DNA from: Tumebacillus permanentifrigoris
GTDB lineage: Bacteria > Bacillota > Bacilli > Tumebacillales > Tumebacillaceae
NCBI RefSeq assembly: GCF_003148565.1
Contig: NZ_QGGL01000012.1
Location: 62,001-126,000, forward strand
Reading direction: 5' to 3'
Length of the DNA: 64,000 bases
The notes under the pieces are model-generated. The model was not told the origin of the DNA, ran no database searches, and worked only from the letters and a program-made list of their open reading frames with translations. This document shows, in pieces, positions 1 to 8,363 of the stretch. The first letter of the stretch is position 1; every line of letters starts with the position of its first letter. The position numbers were made by a program, and so were the translations under genes.

Positions 1-53
1 ACCTCGCGCACGCGCATGACGCCACGGTGCGCCTCCAAACTAAGCAGTTTCAC
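1..53 (-). CDS. 5' end of an unidentified gene (runs off the window start)
   Basis: A reading frame starts at GTG (position 53) on the minus strand and continues past position 1; only the first 17 codons (reading MKLLSLEAHRGVMRVRE) are in the window. Its GTG overlaps the TGA stop of the upstream DUF3109 gene as GTGA, and a strong AAGGAGG lies inside the end of that gene, so translation is probably coupled. Third and last member of a three-gene minus-strand operon. The fragment is too short to assign a family. Confidence 0.55.
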   Translation of the reverse strand, partial: MKLLSLEAHRGVMRVRE

Positions 54-862
54 AGTCTCCGTCCTCCTTGGATCAAAATTTCCAATTCCTTATAGAAGTC
101 AGCGCCGTAGCGCGAGGTCAGCAACTCCTGCCCTTCCACGTAGGCGGGTCGGTAGCGTTCGAGGGCAAACACATCGGCCGGCAGGTTGCGACGGATGTTC
201 GGACTCTGGTCAGTCTCATCGTCTGTGGCGCGCAAGTCTTGGTTGGCGCAGATGAAGTCGAGGCGATAGTCAGCCCCCCAACGAGAGAACGCGGCGGTCT
301 GTTCGGTGAGGGCGGTGAGCAACGTCCGTCCATCCGCCTCCGACTCGATCAGTTCAAGCGGGTAGAGCAAGCAGGACAACGGCTTGACCGATTCGGGCGC
401 GAGGCCCGCTTGCACCGCATAGCGATGTGCCATGCAGGCGGGACCCTGCTCCTCGACGTGGCAAAACGTACAATCCCCGGCAAACGTCCCGATCGTCTGG
501 TGGCCGGCCGTCTCCAAGTGGCGTTCGTACAGACCCTTTTGCAGCAAGTGGCGGACCCGCTCTGGTGTGAGGTAGGCGGCGATGCCATCGAGGTGCTCGT
601 CCAGCATCGGCAACAACTCCTTGGCGGGTGGAAACGGAAAGCCTCCTTCGCAACAGGACGCGACGTGTGCCAGATGACAGTGCGCGCAGTCGAGTTGCAC
701 CAGCGTTTGGAGCGCTGCGACGTCCACATCTACCTCAAACGCGGCAAGCGGCAGGATCGCTCGCGCCTGCCGCCCCTTTTTCCAGTATTTGCGCAGATGG
801 TACGCTTCCCCTTCGGTCAGATCCAGCGGCGTGCCGATGAAGCGGTAGCCGTGCGGATTCAT
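50..862 (-). CDS. DUF3109-family cysteine-cluster protein
   Basis: The 270-residue protein has three cysteine clusters: CAHCHLAHVASCC near residue 61, CTFCHVEEQGPAC near residue 133, and LSCLLYPLE near residue 165. This layout fits the DUF3109/YkgJ-like families thought to bind zinc or an Fe-S cluster; the biochemical role is unknown. The start at 862 is chosen because its ATG overlaps the stop of the preceding gene as ATGA; the frame stays open 35 codons further upstream but inside that gene. It sits in an operon between an uncharacterised acidic protein and another gene started by a GTGA overlap. Family call from remembered motif layout. Confidence 0.72.
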   Translation of the reverse strand: MNPHGYRFIGTPLDLTEGEAYHLRKYWKKGRQARAILPLAAFEVDVDVAALQTLVQLDCAHCHLAHVASCCEGGFPFPPAKELLPMLDEHLDGIAAYLTPERVRHLLQKGLYERHLETAGHQTIGTFAGDCTFCHVEEQGPACMAHRYAVQAGLAPESVKPLSCLLYPLELIESEADGRTLLTALTEQTAAFSRWGADYRLDFICANQDLRATDDETDQSPNIRRNLPADVFALERYRPAYVEGQELLTSRYGADFYKELEILIQGGRRL

Positions 863-1308
863 TCCGGTTGTGGAACCGGGAACAGGGTTTGGCCAAGTTC
901 GCGGATCGCGAGCATCTCTTCGACCGACTTGTTGGTATCCATGATGATCGTGCGGAACACGATACAATTGCTGCCTTGCAGTTCAATCGCATACAGATCC
1001 ATGCAACGTCCGATCAGCATCGTGGATTCGTCGCCGATGTAGACCGAATTGATCAGTTCAAGGATCGTCTCGATGATCTGCTCAGGTCCTGCGTCGCGCA
1101 GTTCCGGGGTCAATTCGTCGAGACGACACAGCAGGTCCACGATGCCGAGACGCTGGCCTTTGTAGGCAAATTCGTACAAGTCTTGGACCGGATACGGCAC
1201 CAAGCGCGTCTGCTCCCACATCGCCACCATCAGCGATTGGCCAAACTGCACCTGTCCATTTTCCATTGTGACTTCCACCGTCACTTGTTTCTGTTGGTTG
1301 TCGCTCAT
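859..1308 (-). CDS. Hypothetical acidic protein, first gene of the DUF3109 operon
   Basis: A soluble, acidic protein of 149 residues with no signal peptide or transmembrane segment. The N-terminus (VTVEVTMENGQVQFG) looks like a beta hairpin, and the middle is mostly helical. No catalytic motif or known family is recognised. Its stop overlaps the start of the DUF3109 gene (ATGA), so the two are translationally coupled and probably co-function. A minus-strand extended -10 promoter lies about 35 bases upstream, making this the first gene of the operon. Confidence 0.6.
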   Translation of the reverse strand: MSDNQQKQVTVEVTMENGQVQFGQSLMVAMWEQTRLVPYPVQDLYEFAYKGQRLGIVDLLCRLDELTPELRDAGPEQIIETILELINSVYIGDESTMLIGRCMDLYAIELQGSNCIVFRTIIMDTNKSVEEMLAIRELGQTLFPVPQPE

Positions 1309-1341
1309 GCAGGTTCACTCCGTTTTCGGCAAGGTGTTCCT

Positions 1342-1350
1342 ATTATAGCA
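1342..1350 (-). promoter_or_regulatory. Extended -10 promoter for the DUF3109 operon
   Basis: On the minus strand TGCTATAAT gives a perfect -10 with the TGn extension. No good -35 is seen at 17 bases; that position falls inside the terminator stem of the upstream gene. The predicted transcript starts just before the 149-residue gene. Confidence 0.5.
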
Positions 1351-1355
1351 TATCG

Positions 1356-1391
1356 AAAAGCCCCGAACCGCAAGCGGCCGGGGCGTTTTTT
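1356..1391 (-). terminator. Rho-independent terminator after the SDR gene
   Basis: A GC-rich hairpin (GCCCCG..CCGC paired with GCGG..CGGGGC) is flanked by T runs on both strands. It lies directly downstream of the SDR oxidoreductase gene on the minus strand. Confidence 0.75.
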
Positions 1392-1398
1392 GCAAGAC

Positions 1399-2169
1399 TT
1401 AGTCCTTGTGTTTCGCGAAGTTGCCTGCCATCTTGGCGACTAACTTGCGCGGCAGGAGGCGCGGCAGTTGGGTGGTGAAAGCGTTCTGCGCGCCATCGAC
1501 CACGAAGCTGCGGTTCTGTTCCAAGCCTTTCAATGCGGAGGACACCACTTGCTGTGGCGTGCGCAGCTTGCCAAATGCCGGGGCCCCGGAAGCGTCGAAG
1601 AAGTTCGTCGCCGTCGCACCTGGACACAGGCCGAGCACTTTCACACCGTACTTTTGGTTCTCCTCCCACAGCGCTTCGGACAGCGAGAGCACGAACGCTT
1701 TGGTCGCCCCGTAAACGGCCATGTTCGGCACTGGTTGGAACGCGACCAAGGACGCGACGTTGACGATCGCGCCGCTTTGCTTGGCGACCATCGCCGGCAA
1801 GTACGCATGGATCATGTCGACCACCGTCGTCACGTTGACCATCACTTGCTCATGCTCTTGGTCCGCGTCGTTGTGTACGAACTCCCCGCTCGACCCGAAG
1901 CCTGCGTTGTTGATCAGATAGTCGATGTGCAAGCCCAACGCCTGCGTCTGACGGTACACTTCCTTCGCCGCATGTTCCGCACTCAAATCGGCGAGCACGA
2001 CATGTGCCTTGACCCCGTGCTTTTGGCTTAGTGTCGCCGCCATCTCCTCCAACTTCGCCTGCGAGCGTGCCACCAAAACCAAATCCATGCCCATCCCAGC
2101 CAAACGGCGGGCGAACTCTTCCCCGATCCCAGATGAGGCTCCGGTGATCAATGCAGTCTGTTTTGCCAT
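1399..2169 (-). CDS. Short-chain dehydrogenase/reductase (SDR) family oxidoreductase
   Basis: A 256-residue classical SDR. The N-terminal nucleotide-binding motif TGASSGIG is at residues 9-16, the NNAG motif (LINNAGF) near residue 87, the active-site Ser near residue 140 and the catalytic YxxxK (YGATK) near residues 153-157. A C-terminal basic stretch (RLLPRKLVAK) is common in the YqjQ/DltE-like subgroup. The substrate cannot be told from sequence; these proteins reduce or oxidise small alcohols and ketones with NAD(P). Monocistronic: own TTGACA promoter upstream and terminator downstream. Start supported by an AGGAG-type site. Confidence 0.88.
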   Translation of the reverse strand: MAKQTALITGASSGIGEEFARRLAGMGMDLVLVARSQAKLEEMAATLSQKHGVKAHVVLADLSAEHAAKEVYRQTQALGLHIDYLINNAGFGSSGEFVHNDADQEHEQVMVNVTTVVDMIHAYLPAMVAKQSGAIVNVASLVAFQPVPNMAVYGATKAFVLSLSEALWEENQKYGVKVLGLCPGATATNFFDASGAPAFGKLRTPQQVVSSALKGLEQNRSFVVDGAQNAFTTQLPRLLPRKLVAKMAGNFAKHKD

Positions 2170-2206
2170 TGCTCCTACACTCCCTTACATGCACTTCATT
2201 AAATTC

Positions 2207-2235
2207 AATGTAATGTTTGTTCAATTTTCTGTCAA
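2207..2235 (-). promoter_or_regulatory. Sigma-A-type promoter for the SDR gene
   Basis: TTGACA (2230-2235 on the minus strand) and TACATT (2207-2212) are separated by exactly 17 bases, about 40 bases upstream of the SDR start. Confidence 0.7.
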
Positions 2236-2247
2236 TCCTTGCTCATC

Positions 2248-2287
2248 AAAAAAAACACCCCACTCCGCGCACGGGAGGGGTGTTTTT
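2248..2287 (-). terminator. Terminator after the gluconate locus
   Basis: Hairpin with ACACCCC/GGGGTGT stem flanked by A and T runs, immediately past the gntP remnant. It probably works in both directions. Confidence 0.8.
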
Positions 2288-2290
2288 GAC

Positions 2291-3269
2291 TCAAACCACG
2301 AGGTCGAGCAGCAGAATCAGCACCAACGCCACGAGGGAGAGGATCGTCTCCATCTCCGTCCACGTGAGCAACGTCTCCTTCACGGTCATGCCGAAGTATT
2401 CCTTGATCATCCAGAATCCCGAGTCGTTGACGTGCGAGAGGATCAGCGAGCCTGCACCTGTCGCCAACACGAGCAGTTCGATGTTCACGCCCGTCATCGT
2501 GGCCGCTATCGGGGCGACGATCCCGGCAGCGGTCAGCATCGCGACGGTTGCCGAGCCGGTGGCGACGCGGATCAACGCGGCGATCATCCACGCCAACAAC
2601 AGCGGCGAGAGGCTGGAGTTCGACGCGAGTTCCGCGATGTACTTGCCGACCCCAGAGTTTTGCAAAACTTTGTTGAACGCCCCGCCCGCCGTAGAGCGGC
2701 CCTGAGATGATCGCCGTCGGGATGCCGACGATCAGCGAGTAGATGATCGTTCGCCCCACGTTCGCTTGGTACAAGCCGATCGCCGTCATCGGCGCAGGGT
2801 GCGGCGGAACCAGACCGTGTACGGTGGAGAGCCCCGCCACCAACGGGATGCCGATTTTGACCAGCGAGATGCCTGTCTCCTTCGCAATCGTAAACACCAA
2901 CGGCACCAACAGAACGAACCCGACTTGGAAAAACACTGGAATCCCGACCAGAAACGCGACAACCATCATCGCCCAATGCACGTTTTTCTGACCGAAGCGC
3001 TGGATTAACGTATTGGCGATGCGTTCCGCTCCGCCAGACTCTGCCATCATCTTGCCCAGCATCGTCCCCAGCGGCAAGACGAGCGCCAGCAAACTGAGCG
3101 TTCCGCCCATCCCGTCCTTGATCGAGAGCACGATGTCGGTCGGTCGCATCCCGCTGGCGATCCCAACTCCGACGGCGGCGATGATCAACGCCACGAAAGG
3201 ATTGAGTTTCCACCACGTGATCATCAAGAGCAACAAGATAACAGCAACTACGACGATGACTAACGGCAT
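2291..3269 (-). pseudogene. gntP: Gluconate permease remnant: internal deletion plus frameshift
   Basis: The first 195 residues (MPLVIVVVAV... to SGPLYGG) match the N-terminal half of GntP-family gluconate/H+ symporters. Just after position 2690 the homologous frame changes: the other frame continues as GGAFNKVLQNSGVGKYIAE and runs to a stop at 2291, matching the family's C-terminal third. Together the two parts give about 326 residues against the usual ~448, so about 120 residues (cytoplasmic loop and several helices) are missing and the frame is shifted. Without reframing, translation passes into junk ending near 2232. It begins 2 bases after the gntK stop, so it was the second gene of a gntK-gntP operon. 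A sequencing or assembly error at the junction cannot be excluded. Confidence 0.82.
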
Positions 3270-3271
3270 GA

Positions 3272-4852
3272 TCAGTTCCTCCTATCCATATCGAAGCGGC
3301 CGTGCCGTTGGAATTCGGCGATGATGTCGAACTCCTCCGCCACTTTTTCATAGAGGCGTTCGTAGAGGTAGTACAGTTGCAGGTACGTCTCCGTGTTCTG
3401 TGGGTTCGGCTCGTGGCGGTGGCGGATGTGAATCCAGTCCTTCACGGCGCTGAGGTCATCCATCTCCCCAAGCCCAACCAACGCCAGCATCGCCGCACCG
3501 AGCGCTGACGCTTCGTGGCTCTCCGGCACCAGCACTTCCCGCCCCAGCACATCACAGAGGATCTGCCGCCACTGTGGCGAGCGGGCGAATCCACCCGAGG
3601 CGCGGATGTCTGTCGCCGGACCTGCCAGGTCGCGCAGAGCAACGCCGACGGAGAACACGCTGAGGATCACGCCTTCGAGCACTGCCCGGATGAAGTGCTC
3701 GCGCTTGTGGTGCAACGACAGCCCAAAAAACATACCGCGTGCGTTGGCGTTCCAATACGGCGCACGCTCTCCAGACAGGAACGGGAGAAAAAGCAATCCC
3801 TCCGCGCCTGCTGGAACTCCCTCCGCGTACTTGATCATCAAGTCATACGTGTCCATACCCAACCGCTTGGACACCTCGATCTCAGGGGCGGCAAACTCAT
3901 CGCGCAACCAGCGCAGCATGATCCCCCCGTTGTTGGTCGGCCCGCCGATCACCCAATGCTTGTCCGTCAGCGCATAACAGAACGTTCGCCCGCGTTCGTC
4001 GGTCAGCGGGCGCTCCACCACCGTGCGGATCGCCCCGCTGGTGCCGATCGTCACCGCGACTTCACCCGCTTCAATCGCCCCGACGCCGAGGTTGGCGAGC
4101 ACACCGTCACTAGCGCCGATGATCAAGGGCAGATCAGCCCGCACCCCCATCTGTGTGGCGAGCTCCGGTTTGATCCCTGTCAACACGTGCGTCGTCGGCA
4201 CCGGCGTGGAGAGCTGTTCGGGCGAGATGCCCAACAGCCGCAGTGCTTCCTCATCCCATTGCAGCCGTTCGAGGTTGAACAGCCCGGTTGCCGAGGCGAT
4301 CGAGTAATCGACGACAAATTGCCCGAACAGACGATACAGCACATACTCCTTGATCGAGAGGTACTTGGCGGCCCGTCGGTACAAGTCCGGGGCTTCCTCG
4401 CGCATCCACATGATCTTCGCCAGCGGCGACATCGGGTACATCGGGTGCATCGGGTGCATCGGGGTGCCGGTGCGCTGGTAGATCGCATGACCGCCAAGGT
4501 CTTTTTTCAAACGATCCACTTGATCGACGCTGCGGTTGTCCGCCCAGATGATGCTGCGGGTGAGGAGATTGCCCGCGGCGTCGAGCACGATCAACGAGTG
4601 CATGGCACTGCTGAACCCGATGCCCAGCACATCTTGGCTGCTTGCGTTGGCTTGCAACAGCGCATGTTTCACGCTGTCGAGCACGGCGTGCAGAATCTGA
4701 TCGGGTTCCTGTTCTGCCCATGACGGTTGCGGTTGCAACAACGGGTAGTCCACTGCATGTGTTGCGACGATGCGTCCGCGTGGGCCAAATACGACCGCTT
4801 TGGTTGAGGTGGTGCCGATATCCAAACCGATCACCACTTGATTGTCCAACAT
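3272..4852 (-). CDS. gntK: Gluconokinase, FGGY carbohydrate kinase family
   Basis: A 526-residue FGGY kinase that phosphorylates D-gluconate to 6-phosphogluconate using ATP. The phosphate-binding DIGTTSTKAV motif is near residue 9, the substrate-side segment GTPMHPMHPMYPMSPLAKI near residue 140 is the gluconokinase-type HPM..PL..K motif, and the C-terminal ASGGFARSPQWRQI signature near residue 440 completes the ATPase fold. Start at 4852 chosen for a good AAGGTGGG site; the frame is open further upstream. The HPM segment is encoded by four 9-bp tandem repeats and looks longer than usual. No gntR repressor or gntZ is nearby, and the partner permease is broken. Confidence 0.88.
   Translation of the reverse strand: MLDNQVVIGLDIGTTSTKAVVFGPRGRIVATHAVDYPLLQPQPSWAEQEPDQILHAVLDSVKHALLQANASSQDVLGIGFSSAMHSLIVLDAAGNLLTRSIIWADNRSVDQVDRLKKDLGGHAIYQRTGTPMHPMHPMYPMSPLAKIMWMREEAPDLYRRAAKYLSIKEYVLYRLFGQFVVDYSIASATGLFNLERLQWDEEALRLLGISPEQLSTPVPTTHVLTGIKPELATQMGVRADLPLIIGASDGVLANLGVGAIEAGEVAVTIGTSGAIRTVVERPLTDERGRTFCYALTDKHWVIGGPTNNGGIMLRWLRDEFAAPEIEVSKRLGMDTYDLMIKYAEGVPAGAEGLLFLPFLSGERAPYWNANARGMFFGLSLHHKREHFIRAVLEGVILSVFSVGVALRDLAGPATDIRASGGFARSPQWRQILCDVLGREVLVPESHEASALGAAMLALVGLGEMDDLSAVKDWIHIRHRHEPNPQNTETYLQLYYLYERLYEKVAEEFDIIAEFQRHGRFDMDRRN
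4429..4464 (-). repeat. Four 9-bp tandem repeats inside gntK
   Basis: Units of the form (a/g)catcggg(t/g) repeat four times in frame and encode the MHPMHPMYPM stretch next to the substrate-recognition region. Slippage would add or remove three residues without a frameshift. Confidence 0.8.
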
Positions 4853-4913
4853 GTCATTCCCACCTTTTTGTTCCACTTCTGATCTAGTGTTGCGCCCCCA
4901 CCCATGATTTATG

Positions 4914-4950
4914 AAAAAAAAGCTCCCCCGCATGCGGAGAGAGCTTTTTT
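4914..4950 (-). terminator. Terminator after livF
   Basis: AAAAAAGCTC...GAGCTTTTTT hairpin with a CCGCATGCGG core, between livF and gntK; T runs on both strands. Confidence 0.75.
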
Positions 4951-4968
4951 CAAAAAACTGAGCACGGC

Positions 4969-5673
4969 TTAGCCGCCCAAGTATGCTTTTTTGATTTCTT
5001 CGGAGCTTGCCAATTCCTCTGCCGCACCGGTGAGCACGATCTTGCCGGTCTCGATGACATACGCACGGTGTGCAATCGAGAGCGCCATGTTCGCATTTTG
5101 CTCAACCAACAACACGGTGGTGCCCGTCTGGTTGATCTCTTGGATGATGTTGAAGATCTCGCGGACGAGTAGCGGTGCGAGACCCATCGACGGTTCATCG
5201 AGCAGGAGCAGCTTCGGGCGCGCCATCAGCGCACGGCCCATCGCCAGCATCTGTTGCTCACCGCCGGAGAGTGTCCCTGCAAGCTGCTTGGAACGCTCCA
5301 GCATCCGCGGGAAGCGTTTGTAGACGCTTGCCATGTCGTCAGCGATGCCCTTTTTGTCCTTGCGCAGGAAGGCACCCAGTTCGAGGTTTTCCTCGACCGA
5401 CATGTTCGCGAACACGCGGCGGCCTTCCGGACAATGCACCAAGCCGCGCTTGACGATGTCCTGTGCCACTTTGCCATGAATCGGTTTGTCCAAGAATTCG
5501 ATGGAACCGGACTGCGGCTTCAAGAGGCCGGAGAGGGTTTTCAGGATCGTCGACTTGCCCGCGCCGTTGGCGCCGATCATCGTGACGATCTCGCCCTCCT
5601 TGACGTCGAGGGAGACCCCTTTGAGCGCATGGATCGCGCCGTAAAACACATTGATATCCTTGACTGCTAACAT
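4969..5673 (-). CDS. livF: Branched-chain amino acid ABC transporter ATP-binding protein LivF
   Basis: The 234-residue ATPase subunit of a LIV-type importer. Walker A GANGAGKST is at residues 34-42, the ABC signature LSGGE at 135-139 and Walker B LLLLDEP at 155-161. The start MLAVKDINVFYG is typical of LivF and has an AGGAGGTG site; the frame continues upstream into livG only as non-coding overlap. Last gene of livJ-livH-livM-livG-livF, separated from livG by 4 bases. It pairs with LivG to energise uptake of Leu/Ile/Val or related amino acids through LivHM. Confidence 0.93.
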   Translation of the reverse strand: MLAVKDINVFYGAIHALKGVSLDVKEGEIVTMIGANGAGKSTILKTLSGLLKPQSGSIEFLDKPIHGKVAQDIVKRGLVHCPEGRRVFANMSVEENLELGAFLRKDKKGIADDMASVYKRFPRMLERSKQLAGTLSGGEQQMLAMGRALMARPKLLLLDEPSMGLAPLLVREIFNIIQEINQTGTTVLLVEQNANMALSIAHRAYVIETGKIVLTGAAEELASSEEIKKAYLGG

Positions 5674-5677
5674 CGGG

Positions 5678-6454
5678 CTACACCTCCTGGCCCAGATAGG
5701 CTTCGATGACTTTCTGGTTGGCACGAATCTGTTCCGGGGTTCCGGAGGCGATCATCTGACCGCGGTCGAGCACGTAGATGCGCTCACACACACCCATGAC
5801 CAAGCCCATGTCGTGTTCGATCAGGAGGATCGTGATCTTGAATTCATCGCGAATCCAGCGGATCAAGTTCATCAGATCGGTCGTCTCCTGCGGGTTCATC
5901 CCCGCCGCTGGCTCGTCGAGCAGGAGCAACTTCGGCTTGGCAGCCAGTGCGCGAGCGATCTCCAGACGGCGCTGCTCGCCATACGGGAGGTTTTTTGCCA
6001 CCTCGTCGGCTTTGCCTTCCAGTTTGAAGATCTTCAGGAATTCCAACGCCTTCACCTTCATATCCGCTTCGCCTTTGAAATGGGTCGGCAAGCGCAGGAT
6101 CGAGGAGAACAGGCCGTGCGTAGCGTGCATGTGGTAGGCGACCATGACGTTTTCGAGGACGGTCATGTCGCTGAACAGCCGGATGTTCTGGAAGGTACGC
6201 GCCGCACCGCGCTTGGTGATCTGGTACGGCTTCAAACCGTTGACACGCGTTCCGTTGAAGGCGATATTGCCTTCCGACGGTTCGTACACACCGGTCAGGA
6301 GGTTGAACAGCGTCGTCTTGCCGGCACCGTTTGGCCCGATCAGTCCGACCAGTTCTCCATCTGCGATCTCCAAGTTCACATCGGAGACCGCCTTCAAGCC
6401 CCCAAACACGCGGGACACGTTCTCGACTTTAAGGAGTTGTTGTTGTGCCGCCAT
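5678..6454 (-). CDS. livG: Branched-chain amino acid ABC transporter ATP-binding protein LivG
   Basis: A 258-residue ATPase with Walker A GPNGAGKTT near residue 39, a LivG-typical signature LPYGEQRRLEIARAL and Walker B LLLLDEPAAGMNPQE. The AAGMNP segment and the C-terminal EAYLG motif are family hallmarks. The start overlaps the end of livM by 26 bases, implying coupled translation. Works with LivF on the LivHM permease. Confidence 0.94.
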   Translation of the reverse strand: MAAQQQLLKVENVSRVFGGLKAVSDVNLEIADGELVGLIGPNGAGKTTLFNLLTGVYEPSEGNIAFNGTRVNGLKPYQITKRGAARTFQNIRLFSDMTVLENVMVAYHMHATHGLFSSILRLPTHFKGEADMKVKALEFLKIFKLEGKADEVAKNLPYGEQRRLEIARALAAKPKLLLLDEPAAGMNPQETTDLMNLIRWIRDEFKITILLIEHDMGLVMGVCERIYVLDRGQMIASGTPEQIRANQKVIEAYLGQEV

Positions 6455-7382
6455 CTTTGGACGCTCCCCCTTTCTTCGTGAAGAACTTCGATACGTCGAC
6501 GCTGCCGAGCAGACCTTTCGGGCGGAAGATCATCGTCAAGATCAAGATCAAGGAGTAGATGATCATCCGGACTTCCGGGAAGTCTTGCAGGTACGTGAAC
6601 AGCAAGGTCAGCAGGATCGTACCGACGATGACGCCGGTGGTGCTGCCGAGACCGCCGAGCACGACGAAGACGAGGATCTCAAAGGACTTCATGAAGTTGA
6701 AGCTGTTCGGCGCGATCCCGTAGAAGTAATGCGCGGAGATCGCACCCGCCATGCCCGCGAAGAACGCACCGACGACGAAGGCGATGACTTTGTAACGGGT
6801 CACGTTGACGCCCATCGATTCCGCTGCGATCTCGTTTTCACGAATCGCGATCAGAGCGCGGCCATGCGAGGACTTGACGATGTTTTGAATCACGACGACT
6901 GTGATCAGGACGAGGAAGAACGTCCACGTCCAGTCGGTGACGCGCTCGATGCCATTGAGGCCAGATGCGCCGCCGACGTAGTCGTTGTTCAGCCACACGA
7001 TGCGGATGATCTCACCGAAGCCGAGCGTCGCAATCGCGAGGTAGTCACCTTTGAGGCGCAGGGTCGGGAGGCCGATGATCAGACCGGCGACCGCTGCAGC
7101 CAGACAGCCACAGAGCAAAGCGAGCGGGAACGAATAGCCTTCGTTGGTAGTCAGAATCGCCGAGACATACGCCCCGATCGACATGAAACCAGCATGTCCA
7201 ATCGAAAACTGACCGGTAAAACCGTTGATCAGGTTCAACGAAACCGCCAAGATGATGTTAACCCCCATGATCACGAGGGTGTCGACATACGAGTCATTGA
7301 GGACTTCGCCCGTGATCAGTGCTTGGATCACCCCATAGAACACAAGGCTGATTGCAACTCCGAGGAAAAACCGCTTGTTCAT
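6429..7382 (-). CDS. livM: Branched-chain amino acid ABC transporter permease LivM
   Basis: A 317-residue integral membrane protein with about eight to ten hydrophobic segments. It carries the LivM motifs GQFSIGHAGFMSIGAY (residues ~57-72) and the cytoplasmic coupling segment GRALIAIRENEIAAESMG (~174-191). The C-terminus is a charged/Gly-Thr-rich tail overlapping livG. It lies 10 bases after livH in the operon. Confidence 0.93.
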   Translation of the reverse strand: MNKRFFLGVAISLVFYGVIQALITGEVLNDSYVDTLVIMGVNIILAVSLNLINGFTGQFSIGHAGFMSIGAYVSAILTTNEGYSFPLALLCGCLAAAVAGLIIGLPTLRLKGDYLAIATLGFGEIIRIVWLNNDYVGGASGLNGIERVTDWTWTFFLVLITVVVIQNIVKSSHGRALIAIRENEIAAESMGVNVTRYKVIAFVVGAFFAGMAGAISAHYFYGIAPNSFNFMKSFEILVFVVLGGLGSTTGVIVGTILLTLLFTYLQDFPEVRMIIYSLILILTMIFRPKGLLGSVDVSKFFTKKGGASKDGGTTTTP

Positions 7383-7392
7383 GAGTCTCCAC

Positions 7393-8280
7393 CTACACTT
7401 TCTCGCGGACGTTTTTGCCGAACAGACCGGTCGGCTTGAAGATGAGGATCAGGATCAGGATGCCGAATGCCACGCCATCACGCCACAGGGACATGCCCGG
7501 GATCGATTGTACGCCCGTTTCGACGACGCCGAGCAACAGACCGCCGACCAGTGCGCCTGGGATGATCCCGATGCCGCCGAGCACGGCTGCGATAAATGCT
7601 TTCAGGCCCGGAATGATGCCCATCAAGGGGTCAACCGACGGATACATGACCGCGAACACAACGCCTGCTGCCCCCGCCAATGCGGAGCCGATCGCAAACG
7701 TAGCCGAGATCGTGCTGTCGACGTTGATGCCCATCAGACGAGCGGCTTCCATATCGTAAGAGACTGCGCGCATCGCTTTGCCGATTTTCGTGCGATGGAC
7801 GATATACTGCAGAACGGCCATCAGGATGACGGTGACGACGAGGACGATGATCTGGATTGAATCGATGACCACGCCGCCAAACAGCGTGAAGTCGGTTTTT
7901 TTCACAATCTCCGGGAAGCCTTGCGCTTGCGGGCCGAGGAAGGTGATGCCGAGGTTTTCCAGCAGGAACGACACGCCGATCGCCGTGATCAGGATGACGA
8001 TGCGCGCTGCGTTGCGCAAGGGCTTGTACGCCAGACGTTCGATAATCACGCCGAGCACCCCGCAAACCACCATCGCGAGCACGAGCGAGAGGATCAGACC
8101 GAGTCCAGCCTTGGCTGCAAAATACCCCGTGTACGCACCGACGAAGAACACATCCCCGTGTGCGAAATTGATCAGCTTGATGATCCCGTAGACCATCGTA
8201 TACCCGAGTGCGATCAATGCGTAGATCGAGCCAATCGAAATCCCGTTGATGAGCTGTTGGACGATATAATCGAATGTCAA
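7393..8280 (-). CDS. livH: Branched-chain amino acid ABC transporter permease LivH
   Basis: A 295-residue membrane permease starting MTFDYIVQQLINGISIGSIYAL, with the LivH-specific GYTMVYGIIKLINFAHGDVF segment (residues ~27-46) and the coupling loop KIGKAMRAVSYDMEAARLMGI. It forms the translocation channel with LivM. It is separated from livJ by an 83-base gap holding a hairpin that may reduce read-through, which would give more binding protein than permease. Confidence 0.93.
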   Translation of the reverse strand: MTFDYIVQQLINGISIGSIYALIALGYTMVYGIIKLINFAHGDVFFVGAYTGYFAAKAGLGLILSLVLAMVVCGVLGVIIERLAYKPLRNAARIVILITAIGVSFLLENLGITFLGPQAQGFPEIVKKTDFTLFGGVVIDSIQIIVLVVTVILMAVLQYIVHRTKIGKAMRAVSYDMEAARLMGINVDSTISATFAIGSALAGAAGVVFAVMYPSVDPLMGIIPGLKAFIAAVLGGIGIIPGALVGGLLLGVVETGVQSIPGMSLWRDGVAFGILILILIFKPTGLFGKNVREKV

Positions 8281-8318
8281 GAGAACGACACCTCATTTCG
8301 TTTCAATTCATGTAAAAA

Positions 8319-8353
8319 AGGGAGAGCGATGGTTGAACACCGGCTCCCCCCAA
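8319..8353 (-). terminator. Intra-operon hairpin between livJ and livH
   Basis: On the minus strand GGGGGAGC pairs imperfectly with GCTCTCCC and is followed by six T's. The stem has one bulge, so partial read-through is likely; this layout is common after genes for solute-binding proteins. Confidence 0.55.
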
Positions 8354-8363
8354 AATGCTCAAC

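Noticed and set aside
68-1042. Long open frame on the plus strand opposite the DUF3109 genes
   Set aside because: It is antisense to two genes joined by ATGA overlap with good ribosome sites; its predicted protein shows no motif and typical high-GC antisense composition.
2584-3351. Alternative minus-strand frame over gntP
   Set aside because: Arg/Asp-rich frame without membrane segments; the overlapping frame gives a clear permease.
3515-4723. 402-codon plus-strand frame opposite gntK
   Set aside because: Composition (Arg/His/Gln-rich) is that of an antisense shadow; gntK on the other strand has all FGGY motifs.
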